Assembly (NCBI RefSeq): GCF_014200575.1
Contig: NZ_JACHBZ010000007.1
Coordinates: 1-64,000, forward strand
Reading direction: 5' to 3'
DNA from: Mucilaginibacter saanensis
GTDB lineage: Bacteria; Bacteroidota; Bacteroidia; Sphingobacteriales; Sphingobacteriaceae
Length of the DNA: 64,000 bases
The position numbers were made by a program, and so were the translations under genes. The notes beneath the pieces were generated by a model. That model searched no databases. It was not told the origin of the DNA and saw only the letters and a list, made by a program, of their open reading frames with translations. Positions within the stretch are counted from its first letter, which is position 1, and each line of letters starts with the position of its first letter. Shown here one piece after another: positions 26,466 to 34,789 of the stretch.

Positions 26466-26508
26466 AAAGCCTGTAGAGGATCTATGATCTACAGGCTTTG
26501 TTGTTTTT
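26466..26508 (+). terminator. Terminator of tRNA-Pro(UGG)
   Basis: Perfect 12-bp stem AAAGCCTGTAGA / TCTACAGGCTTT (26466-26477 and 26488-26499) followed by a T-rich tract. It starts 11 bases after the tRNA. Confidence 0.85.
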
Positions 26509-26618
26509 GTATATGTGTGCGCCAGAAACAACCAATCCCCCGCCAAAAAAGATTTAAATTTTATATGGATAACGTGTCATAGTTTGCACGCATTTGTGAG
26601 TAGTAAGTAATTTAAATA

Positions 26619-26650
26619 CAACACACGCGATACGCGTGCGCCAACAAAGA
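26619..26650. repeat. Left copy of an inverted repeat flanking the S41 peptidase gene
   Basis: CACACGCGATACGCGTGCG with CCAACAA. It is itself an imperfect palindrome (CACGCG...CGCGTG). The reverse complement recurs, with two or three changes, at about 28714-28745 on the other side of the peptidase gene. Confidence 0.6.
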
Positions 26651-26786
26651 GTAGAATTATTGTGACTTGATGTTAAATTATGTTAAACCATAATATAAAG
26701 TTCCTGAATTGAATACTTATCATCGATATTTAGTAAGTCATAAAAAAAGGCCCCGTCAGTTTATATCGTATCCAAACCAATTTTCG

Positions 26787-28397
26787 ATGAAACAAAAACT
26801 GCTGATTTTAATAACGATCTTTTTCACTACGTCTGCAACGATTTGTCTTGGCCAAAACTCTGGCGGTGGAAAGGAACTGAAAAACAATATGCAAAATGCA
26901 AAGGCTGAGATATCAAATTACAATACAGCATGTTATTTTGCTCTGGAAGGGGATAAGGACCTAGCATTTACCTATCTCAAACAAGCTGTATATCACGATC
27001 ATTTCTCAAATGTCAATGATATTGAAAATGATTCAGATCTGAAATCGCTTCATAACGCTCCGCTTTGGAACACACTAATAAAAGCAATACAAGAAAACTT
27101 GACCATTAAAAATAAATCCAGTCGGTCTTTTGTTAATAATCCCGTTTTTTTTAACACTAATGCATTAATAACTCCTTATCGCGAAAATATTTCAGACGAC
27201 GAAAAAATAGCAGGATTGTCGAAATTATGGTCTGAGGTGAAATACAATTTTGTCAACTTTGATTTGGTTCCTCATTTGAATTTTGATTCCCTTTACCTCG
27301 CTTATATACCGCGGGTTAAACAGACAGTCTCTACATTATCCTATTATAAAATTATGATAGAGTTTTGTGCTCAATTAAAAGATGGCCATACTAATGTTTA
27401 TGCACCAGATGAACTGGACGATGAGTTTTATGCAAGACCCTTGTTACGGAGTAGGATGATAGAAGGTAAAGTTTTAATAGTTGGGGTTTTCGATAGTGTT
27501 TTGGAAAAACAGGGTATTAAACCAGGAATGGAAATTATTACCGTAAATGGGCTAGCTGTTAAGGAATACGCCACAAAGTATATAATGCCTTATCAAAGTT
27601 CATCTACACAGCAAGATATGGAAACGCGTTTATATGAATATTCATTATTAGGGGGCTCACTAAAAGAACCAATCAAATTGGAATTATTGGACGCATTAGG
27701 GCATAAAAAAGCATATACCATTTATCGTGTAAAACCCGAAGAACGCAGCAAGCGATTAGCAGTATCTCCGTTTGAATTCAAAATATTAAAAGGAAACATA
27801 GCTTACATTGCTATGAATAGCTTTGTAACCGATACTGCTACAAGAGCTTTCTCAAGTAATTTTAAAGAAATCTCGAACGCGAATGCGATCATTATTGATG
27901 TAAGGAACAATGGTGGCGGAAGCACTCCATATAAAATACTTAGCTTTCTTATTGAAAAAGAACTACCAATTCAATCTTGGTGGGCACGCGATTACCAACC
28001 GTATGAGCGCGCGGCCAAACACAATCAAAACTTTCTTAGAGGTGTAAGTATTCTTAATTCAGTCGGTAAGTCTTATTATAGCAAACCAGTGGTCATGTTA
28101 ACAAGTTCAAGAACGTATTCTGCCGCCGAGGATTTAGTTGCAGCCTTTAAATCCCTTAAACGTGGAATAATAATAGGAACAGCAACCGGAGGCAGTACAG
28201 GGCAACCAGTAGTTATTGGATTGCCAGGCGATGGATCGGCTCGTATTTGTACTATAAGAGATATGCTTGCCGACGGAGAAGATTTTGTCGGAAAAGGGAT
28301 TCAGCCGGATAAATTAGTAGCCCCCACTGCTGAAGATATTAGAAAAGGTGTCGATGCGGAATTAGAAGCTGCTTTACGATACCTTTCAGCTAAATGA
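26787..28397 (+). CDS. S41 family peptidase (tail-specific protease type), exported
   Basis: A 536-residue protein with a Sec signal (MKQKLLILITIFF... to about residue 21). Residues 35-95 match a TPR end-of-group module (YNTACYFALEGDKDLAFTYL). A PDZ-like segment (GIKPGMEIITVNGLAV) is near residue 245, and the C-terminal S41 core contains NNGGGSTPYK near 375 and TSSRTYSAAEDLV with the nucleophile Ser about 445, then GTATGGSTGQP. Its target is unknown. The gene looks more A+T-rich than its neighbours and lies alone between two tRNA-Pro genes, so horizontal acquisition is possible. An ATG at 26709 is less likely. Confidence 0.88.
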   Translation: MKQKLLILITIFFTTSATICLGQNSGGGKELKNNMQNAKAEISNYNTACYFALEGDKDLAFTYLKQAVYHDHFSNVNDIENDSDLKSLHNAPLWNTLIKAIQENLTIKNKSSRSFVNNPVFFNTNALITPYRENISDDEKIAGLSKLWSEVKYNFVNFDLVPHLNFDSLYLAYIPRVKQTVSTLSYYKIMIEFCAQLKDGHTNVYAPDELDDEFYARPLLRSRMIEGKVLIVGVFDSVLEKQGIKPGMEIITVNGLAVKEYATKYIMPYQSSSTQQDMETRLYEYSLLGGSLKEPIKLELLDALGHKKAYTIYRVKPEERSKRLAVSPFEFKILKGNIAYIAMNSFVTDTATRAFSSNFKEISNANAIIIDVRNNGGGSTPYKILSFLIEKELPIQSWWARDYQPYERAAKHNQNFLRGVSILNSVGKSYYSKPVVMLTSSRTYSAAEDLVAAFKSLKRGIIIGTATGGSTGQPVVIGLPGDGSARICTIRDMLADGEDFVGKGIQPDKLVAPTAEDIRKGVDAELEAALRYLSAK

Positions 28398-28840
28398 ATG
28401 AATGTTAAGAATAATTATTAATGAACGCTGCAAACTCAATGCATTTTATAATTAAGACCAACTTCAATATTTCAAAAAATTGGAAATAGTAAGAAACTGA
28501 GATGATTTTTGTTGTCAAAAATAAATCAATTACCTATCCTATATCATAGGATTTGCCATTAATCTGTATTTAAAAAATGGTGAGTCTTTCGGTTAGTAAG
28601 AAGTAAATTCATTAAAATGTTGAATATCAGATAGGTACAAGGCGATGCAAATCCCTTTAGGGGAATCGATATTTAGACTAATACTGGCCGACTGGATACT
28701 CGTTGCTGATACCCATTGCTGGCGCACGCGTGCCGCGTGTGCATAATCAATAATATATCCGCAATAAGCCCAGTGATCCGCACACACCAACGCGCGGTTA
28801 AAGAAATTTCATCACCTCCTGAAAGCCTTTTATGAATGAT
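28398..28840. other. Intergenic region with right inverted-repeat copy
   Basis: No gene is supported. TTGCTGGCGCACGCGTGCC with GCGTGTG at about 28714-28745 is the inverted counterpart of the repeat at 26619-26650. The rest is A+T-rich with no hairpin of note. Confidence 0.5.
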
Positions 28841-28870
28841 TTTGATTTAAAAAACCATCTATTATATTTG
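28841..28870 (+). promoter_or_regulatory. Bacteroidota-type promoter of tRNA-Pro(GGG)
   Basis: TTTG at 28841-28844, 18 bases, TATATTTG at 28863-28870. Both boxes and the spacing equal those of the first tRNA-Pro promoter. Confidence 0.7.
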
Positions 28871-28898
28871 TAGCCTTGAAATATTAAGGGCAACCCTT

Positions 28899-28972
28899 CG
28901 GGATGTAGCGTAGCCCGGTATCGCGCCAGCATGGGGTGCTGGAGGTCGTGGGTTCGAATCCCGCCATCCCGA
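28899..28972 (+). tRNA. tRNA-Pro, anticodon GGG
   Basis: A complete 74-nt cloverleaf: the acceptor CGGGATG/CATCCCG with discriminator A, anticodon stem CCAGC/GCTGG with loop ATGGGGT (anticodon GGG), T-arm GTGGG-TTCGAAT-CCCGC. CCA is not encoded. A terminator follows at 28986. Confidence 0.97.
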
Positions 28973-28985
28973 CGAAAGTGGAATC

Positions 28986-29020
28986 AAGTCCTCATGAATC
29001 TAATTCATGAGGACTTTTTA
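28986..29020 (+). terminator. Terminator of tRNA-Pro(GGG)
   Basis: Perfect 14-bp stem AAGTCCTCATGAAT / ATTCATGAGGACTT with a 3-base loop and a T-tract. Confidence 0.88.
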
Positions 29021-29275
29021 TTGGGGCAAACATTTTTGATTGGTTTTATTGTATTTTATCCCGGGTAAAATAAATTGTAAATCATGAGCCATCTATTAAA
29101 TAGATTGAATTGAAGGTGTTTACGCAAACGTTTGTGTGATTTTGTCAGTACCATTAAGGTTAAAATATGGCTATAAGTCATCAAATTCTTAAAAATATAC
29201 GCCGCCGTACATCATAAATTTGACCCTGAAAAAACCATAACCAATTAGGCTAAAGCGCCCGAAATATATCACACC

Positions 29276-31438
29276 ATGAAACAACTATTATATACTATTT
29301 TACTTTCGTGCTTACTGCCTTGTAGCGTTTACGCGCAAAAAATTGTTATTGGAACAGGAGCATTCGCTATCGTATATCAGCCGGATGCCGGGGGACATTT
29401 GCAGCAAATTTATCTGGGTAAAAAGCTATCAGATACCACGGGGTACAGGAACATCAATGCATCCCTTAATCCGGCGTATGCAACCGGTGGCTCTACCTAT
29501 CTCAACGAGCCGGCCTTGCAAGTAAAACATGCAGATGGCAATATGTCGCTTGTTTTGGATTACGTTTCGTCCAAAACAAGCAATGAGAACGGTAACGTTG
29601 TACATACAGAGATTGACTTAAAAGACCCTCAATATCCCTTTTATGTAACCCTCCATTATAAGGCATATCAAACACAAAATATTATTGAAACATGGACAAG
29701 TATCCGTCACGCCGAAAAGTCAGATGTGATACTTAACCGGTATGCATCGGCTTTTATTAATATTACTTCGCCACAAAATTATCTTACCCATTTTTATGGC
29801 GAGTACAACTATGAAATGCAAATGCATAAATTTCAGCTTGCGCCGGGAATATTCAGTATACAATCCAAACTGGGGGTAAGAACAGCCTGCAATTACAATC
29901 CTTCTTTCCTGATATCGCCCAATAGTGACGTTACCGAAAACACAGGGGAGGTTTTTGCGGGAAGTCTGGCCTATAGCGGTAACTTCGATATTCAGTTTGA
30001 GTCGTTACAAAAGAACGTGGATATGGGCAATTCTTTAAAGATCATACCGGGTATCAACGCCTACGCCTCATCATATCCATTAAAGCCGAAAGAGAACTTT
30101 GAAACGCCGCACTTTATATTTACTTATACCACCAACGGCGAAGGACAGGTAAGCCGTAATTTTCATAACTGGGCCATTAATTATGGCATTTGGAACGGAC
30201 ATCAAAAACGGCAAACACTGCTCAATAACTGGGAAGCCACTTATTTTACCTTTAACCAGGATACACTGGTGAATTTATTTGATGGTGCCAAAAAGTTGGG
30301 TGTGGATATGTTTTTGCTGGATGATGGCTGGTTTGCCAACAAATACCCGCGTGATAATTCGCGGGCAGGACTGGGCGATTGGGAAGCCAACAAGAAAAAG
30401 CTGCCCGATGGCATAGGTTACCTGGTAAAGGAAGCCACCGCTAAAGGTCTGAATTTTGGAATCTGGATAGAGCCCGAAATGGTGAACCCTAAAAGCGAGT
30501 TGTATGAAAAGCACCCCGATTGGATATTAAAGGCGCCAAACCGGCCTGAGCACCTTTACAGGACACAATTAGTGCTCGACCTTACTAACCCGGCCGTTCA
30601 GGATTTTGTATTCGGCGTTATTGACAAGCTCATGAAGGACTCTCCAAACATATCCTACATGAAATGGGATTGTAACCGCTCCATGGACAATGCATATAGC
30701 CCTTATCTCGGGAAAAATCAGGACGCGATGTATGTACGATATACGCAGGGTTTTTATAAAGTGCTTGACCGCGTACGCGCAAAATACCCCAACCTGGATA
30801 TGATGCTTTGCGCCAGTGGTGGCGGACGCGTGGAGTATGGCGGGTTAAAATATTTTCAGGAATTTTGGCCCAGTGATAATACCTACCCTGTGGATAGGAT
30901 CAGGATACAATGGGGCTATTCCTATTTTTATCCTGCACTGGCTATCTGTGCGCATGTTACTGCCGCCGGAAGCGAACCGCTGAAGTATAAGCTGGATGTA
31001 GCCATGTCATGTAAGCCGGGGTTTGATGTGATGGTTAAAAAAATGAGTGAAGAAGACATAGTTTTAAGTCGCACCGTAACTGACAATTATAAACGACTGC
31101 AAAACGTAATCAATTACGGCGATCTGTACCGGCTGGTTTCGCCCTATAAAACAAATTTTGCTTCGTTGATGTATGTAGACAGTACTAAAAACAAGGCTAT
31201 AGTTTTTGCTTACAATCTGGAAAGTATAGAAGCCGATACCTACCCCGAACTAAAAATGAACGGGCTTGATCCGAATAAGAAGTACAAGCTCACGGAAATA
31301 AATTTAAGCACAGGAGCTAAACCGGCCTTTCCTGAAAACGGTCAGATCCTCAGCGGCGAAACGTTAATGGAGCAGGGGCTAAAATGGTACCTGAAACGGG
31401 CGCGTACAAGTTCGGTACTGGAGCTGGAAGCTATTTAA
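29276..31438 (+). CDS. Alpha-galactosidase, GH36 family, exported
   Basis: A 720-residue secreted glycosidase with a Sec signal ending near PCSVYAQ (residue 21). The N-terminal beta-sandwich (to about 300) is followed by the TIM barrel. The nucleophile Asp is in KWDCNR (D465) and the acid/base Asp in EFWPSDNTYP (D534), after the family motif CASGGGR. GIWIEPEMV, near residue 400, is also typical. It should release alpha-1,6-linked galactose from raffinose-type sugars or galactomannans. No transporter or SusCD pair is adjacent. TAAATTTG at 29215-29222 may be the -7 box. A strong terminator follows. Confidence 0.95.
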   Translation: MKQLLYTILLSCLLPCSVYAQKIVIGTGAFAIVYQPDAGGHLQQIYLGKKLSDTTGYRNINASLNPAYATGGSTYLNEPALQVKHADGNMSLVLDYVSSKTSNENGNVVHTEIDLKDPQYPFYVTLHYKAYQTQNIIETWTSIRHAEKSDVILNRYASAFINITSPQNYLTHFYGEYNYEMQMHKFQLAPGIFSIQSKLGVRTACNYNPSFLISPNSDVTENTGEVFAGSLAYSGNFDIQFESLQKNVDMGNSLKIIPGINAYASSYPLKPKENFETPHFIFTYTTNGEGQVSRNFHNWAINYGIWNGHQKRQTLLNNWEATYFTFNQDTLVNLFDGAKKLGVDMFLLDDGWFANKYPRDNSRAGLGDWEANKKKLPDGIGYLVKEATAKGLNFGIWIEPEMVNPKSELYEKHPDWILKAPNRPEHLYRTQLVLDLTNPAVQDFVFGVIDKLMKDSPNISYMKWDCNRSMDNAYSPYLGKNQDAMYVRYTQGFYKVLDRVRAKYPNLDMMLCASGGGRVEYGGLKYFQEFWPSDNTYPVDRIRIQWGYSYFYPALAICAHVTAAGSEPLKYKLDVAMSCKPGFDVMVKKMSEEDIVLSRTVTDNYKRLQNVINYGDLYRLVSPYKTNFASLMYVDSTKNKAIVFAYNLESIEADTYPELKMNGLDPNKKYKLTEINLSTGAKPAFPENGQILSGETLMEQGLKWYLKRARTSSVLELEAI

Positions 31439-31491
31439 ATAACAATAGATAAAGACATTATTTTTACCGCGTAAAACGGTATCATATTAAG

Positions 31492-31548
31492 GAGGATATT
31501 AAAAAGCATTCTTATCATTGAATACTTTTTAATATCCTCTTTTTTTAA
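31492..31548 (+). terminator. Terminator of the alpha-galactosidase gene
   Basis: GAGGATATTAAAAAG at 31492-31506 and its exact complement at 31525-31539 form a 15-bp stem, followed by seven or more T. Confidence 0.88.
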
Positions 31549-31722
31549 CCTGCATGGGCGTAGCATTTTGCAAGTCCACCAGCTTAACTGTTCTGTTAAG
31601 CTTATCCATGCAAGCAGCCAATAATTCCTTATCCCTAAAATGTATAAGAGATCAGTAGATACATATAAATCTGTTTAGGCGCTTAGGCCCACCTTTGCTT
31701 TATAAAATTAAAATATAAAGCA

Positions 31723-32535
31723 ATGAAAAATACAGTATTAATAACCGGCGCTTCGTCCGGATTTGGAAAAGTAGCCGCAAAATTATTTCATAACAAAGGC
31801 TGGAACGTGATAGCTACGATGCGCTCGCCAGAAAAGGAAACAGAATTATCGGCCCTTAGCGATATTTTACTCAGCAAACTGGATGTTACCGACGCGCAGA
31901 CCATACAACATGCGGTAACCGCCGGTATCGAAAAATTTGGCCGCATTGATGTGTTGGTGAACAACGCAGGCTATGGCGCTTTAGGTGCATTGGAGGCCTC
32001 TACCGAAGAGGAAGCCAGGAAACAATTCGACGTTAATTTTTTTGGACTGATAGCCGTAACCAAAGCGGTGTTACCGGCCATGCGTAAACAAAGATCAGGT
32101 ACTATCATCAATGTTTCATCTGTAGGCGGCAGAATCACGTTCCCGTTTTCATCACTTTATCACGCCACTAAATTTGCCGTAGAGGGTTTAACAGAATCAA
32201 TGCAATATGAATTAAACCCGTTGGGTATCAATTTAAAAATAGTTGAACCGGGTGGCTACAAAACTGAATTTGCCGGCCGTTCAATGGCGCTTTTTGGCGC
32301 TAATGGATTAGCTGATTATCAGCCGGCTTTTGATAAATTTGCAGCTATGTTAGATGCCTGGCCAATGTCTGAAAATATTGGCGAAGTAGCGGATATCATT
32401 TACGAGGCCGCTACTGACGGTACCGAAAAATTGCGTTATCCTGTAGGCCATGATGCCGTGCAATTGGTACAAACCAGGCAGCAAATGGACGATGTAGAAT
32501 TTAAAAAAATGATGACTGCCCAAACAGACATATAA
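31723..32535 (+). CDS. Short-chain dehydrogenase/reductase
   Basis: A 270-residue classical SDR: TGASSGFGKVAA at residues 7-18 (cofactor glycine motif), NNAGYGALG near 84, catalytic Ser in INVSSVGGR near 137 and Tyr/Lys in YHATKFA near 150. The substrate cannot be read from sequence. An AraC regulator follows 60 bases downstream past a hairpin; such pairs are common in this phylum and the regulator may act on this gene, but that is inference. Confidence 0.92.
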   Translation: MKNTVLITGASSGFGKVAAKLFHNKGWNVIATMRSPEKETELSALSDILLSKLDVTDAQTIQHAVTAGIEKFGRIDVLVNNAGYGALGALEASTEEEARKQFDVNFFGLIAVTKAVLPAMRKQRSGTIINVSSVGGRITFPFSSLYHATKFAVEGLTESMQYELNPLGINLKIVEPGGYKTEFAGRSMALFGANGLADYQPAFDKFAAMLDAWPMSENIGEVADIIYEAATDGTEKLRYPVGHDAVQLVQTRQQMDDVEFKKMMTAQTDI

Positions 32536-32540
32536 ATAAA

Positions 32541-32571
32541 CAACAGGCTGCCGTATATGGGCAGCCTGTTG
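32541..32571 (+). terminator. Hairpin between SDR and AraC genes
   Basis: CAACAGGCTGCC / GGCAGCCTGTTG, 12-bp stem with a 7-base loop, followed by a weak T-tract. It may be a partial terminator or attenuating hairpin. Confidence 0.6.
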
Positions 32572-32595
32572 TTATTAAATTAGCAATAAAATATC

Positions 32596-33498
32596 ATGCC
32601 GGATAAATACCTTGATCTCCAGTCCATCAGTGATCTGCATAAGCTGGTTAAATACGGGCCGCCAAAGCACCCTTTGATCAGTGTGATTGACCATGCCGAT
32701 TTTTACGCAAGGCGACCTAAAGTGGATGCTGTTTACCGCTTTGGTTTTTATACCATATCCTGCAAAAAGTTTGAAGGCCTGTTGAAATATGGCAAGGGAT
32801 ATTATGACTTTAGCGAAGGATCGTTATTATTTACCGCACCCGGACAAGTTATAGCACCCGGACCGGATGTGACGGTTGATGAAGGCTGGGCACTGTTCTT
32901 CCATCCCGATCTGATTCATGGTACTGACCTGGGCAGGAAGATTCACGAGTATACCTTTTTTAACTATGAGGCTAACGAAGCCCTGCATATTTCAGAAGAG
33001 GAAAAGCTGACTATTAAAGACTGTGTGGCCAAGATCGAAAAGGAATATTCGCAGAATATAGATAAGCATTCACAGGGCCTCATTGTCAGTAATATCGAAC
33101 TCCTGCTGAATTACTGCAATCGTTTTTACGACCGGCAGTTTTACACCCGGGCAAAAGTTAACTCGGATGTGGTGCAGGCTTTTGAAAAGTTATTGAGGGA
33201 TTATTTTTTGCAAAGTACGCTGATTGAAAAGGGCTTGCCAGGCGTTAAATATTTTGCTTCGCAGCTTAATCTTTCGCCAAACTATCTGTCTGATCTTTTA
33301 AATAAATTTACGGGCAAAACCACCCAGGAGCATATCCATCTGGAGTTAATAGATAAGGCGAAATCATTGCTGTGGGGTACAAATAATTCTATCAGCGAGA
33401 TAGCTTATGGGCTTGGTTTTGAACACCCTTCGCACTTTACTAAAATTTTCAAATCAAAAACTGGAAAATCGCCCAGCGAATACAGGCACCTGAACTAA
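32596..33498 (+). CDS. AraC family transcriptional regulator
   Basis: A 300-residue regulator. The N-terminal cupin-like sensor domain (about 20-170, with LFTAPGQVIAPGPDV) is followed by the two-helix-turn-helix AraC domain from about 205 to 298. The second recognition unit reads ISEIAYGLGFEHPSHFTKIF, and the end GKSPSEYRHLN is typical. No membrane segment. The nearest candidate target is the upstream SDR gene. Confidence 0.92.
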   Translation: MPDKYLDLQSISDLHKLVKYGPPKHPLISVIDHADFYARRPKVDAVYRFGFYTISCKKFEGLLKYGKGYYDFSEGSLLFTAPGQVIAPGPDVTVDEGWALFFHPDLIHGTDLGRKIHEYTFFNYEANEALHISEEEKLTIKDCVAKIEKEYSQNIDKHSQGLIVSNIELLLNYCNRFYDRQFYTRAKVNSDVVQAFEKLLRDYFLQSTLIEKGLPGVKYFASQLNLSPNYLSDLLNKFTGKTTQEHIHLELIDKAKSLLWGTNNSISEIAYGLGFEHPSHFTKIFKSKTGKSPSEYRHLN

Positions 33499-33561
33499 GC
33501 AAATTATGACGAGGCCGGTGGAAGGAGCGGGGGGGTGAACCCCATCATCGACCCTCAGAAG

Positions 33562-33600
33562 AAAAAGGCCTGATCATGTAAATGGTCGGGCCTTTTTTAT
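33562..33600 (+). terminator. Terminator after the AraC gene
   Basis: AAAAAGGCCTGATCAT and ATGGTCGGGCCTTTTTT pair over 16 bases with one or two G-T or mismatched positions, followed by T. Confidence 0.8.
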
Positions 33601-33641
33601 TATCTTTCCGTTACATTAAACCTGGTCCTAAACTAAAATCA

Positions 33642-33911
33642 ATGCCATCTCAACCAGCCGAAAATCCCGGAACAGAGAATATCTTTATCCGCTACCGAAA
33701 AGTACTGTCGGTGTTTTGTATCATTTTACTTTTGTTTATTCCTTTTGAGGTTTACACGGCTCCTGCTTTTAATGATGCACATAAATTTCAGGCCATTGGG
33801 TACTGGGTAAATACGGCCATTACTTTTTTATGTGTTCCGGTCGGGTTGCTCATTTATATGCGAAAGCAGTCTGCAGCTAAAGGCTCTGCAATTGATGACC
33901 AGGACAGGTAG
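33642..33911 (+). CDS. Small two-helix membrane protein, unknown function
   Basis: An 89-residue protein starting MPSQPAENPG. It has hydrophobic helices at about 22-41 and 57-77 and charged ends. An earlier in-frame ATG at 33582 falls in the terminator stem and is rejected. No family was recognised. Confidence 0.55.
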   Translation: MPSQPAENPGTENIFIRYRKVLSVFCIILLLFIPFEVYTAPAFNDAHKFQAIGYWVNTAITFLCVPVGLLIYMRKQSAAKGSAIDDQDR

Positions 33912-34030
33912 TATCGCTAAAAAGATGTTGTTATGCAGGGCAATGGCCTATTGAAATACAGCATCAAAAAAGTGCATAATCCTGAATAATAAGAGTTCGC
34001 CAAACGTGGAAGGAGAAATGGCTTACTCCA

Positions 34031-34102
34031 TAGTGCTCCGGCAGGAGCATGGTGTTTATAGTAACCAAGAAGTAAATGCTTAGCTCCGGAGGAGCTTCCT
34101 AA
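34031..34102. repeat. Family E repeat, short copy
   Basis: GTGCTCCGGCAGGAGCATGG, about 30 bases, then GCTTAGCTCCGGAGGAGC with TTCCTAA. Longer copies lie at 36851-36990 and 51761-51940. Intergenic; no gene. Confidence 0.65.
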
Positions 34103-34174
34103 CTTTAACAAGGTATATCACCAGGATATTGATTATAATTATAATTTTGCCTTGCACCAATTATCTGCTTTATT

Positions 34175-34576
34175 ATGGCAAATATCGAAATTACCTACCT
34201 GGGCGATTTGCGTACCGAATTAACCCACCTGCAATCAGGGCAAAAAACAGTTACCGATGCTCCCCTTGATAACCACGGCAAGGGCGAAGCCATTTCGCCT
34301 ACGGATATGCTTGCGGCATCATTAGGCAGTTGTATGTTAACGGTGATGGGGCTTGCGGCCCGTACGCACGGCATTGACATTGATGGTACAGATTGTTCAG
34401 TTACCAAGGTTATGGCCGCTAATCCGCGCCGTGTTGCCGAAATTACGGTAAGCTTTATGTTTCATAAATCATATACGGATAAAGAGCAGAAGATATTGGA
34501 AAGCGCATCCCTTACCTGCCCCATATACTACAGCCTGAGCCCCGACTTGAAAAAGACCGTGGAGTTTGGCTGGTAG
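34175..34576 (+). CDS. OsmC family peroxiredoxin-like protein
   Basis: A 133-residue OsmC-fold protein. The two redox cysteines are visible: LGSCMLTVMG near residue 51 and SLTCPIYYSL near 114, in the usual spacing. The family reduces organic hydroperoxides with lipoyl or dithiol partners; subgroup assignment (OsmC, Ohr or YhfA-like) is not certain, and the sequence looks closest to the YhfA-like group. TAATTTTG at 34142-34149 is a possible -7 box. Confidence 0.9.
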   Translation: MANIEITYLGDLRTELTHLQSGQKTVTDAPLDNHGKGEAISPTDMLAASLGSCMLTVMGLAARTHGIDIDGTDCSVTKVMAANPRRVAEITVSFMFHKSYTDKEQKILESASLTCPIYYSLSPDLKKTVEFGW

Positions 34577-34789
34577 TTTAAAAATACGGCTATAAAAATA
34601 TAAATAACCTTTTCGCCTGTTCTTTTTTAGTTGGATGATCGTCCTAACTTCATTAAAAGCGAGGCTCGACTTTATGTAATCAGCTTGAAGCATGAGGGAA
34701 TTTTCAATTAATATAATTAATTGAAAATAAGGTATTTGATCATTTTTTTAATGCTCTTTGTTAAGTATTTTAGTGTTTAAAAAAATCTT

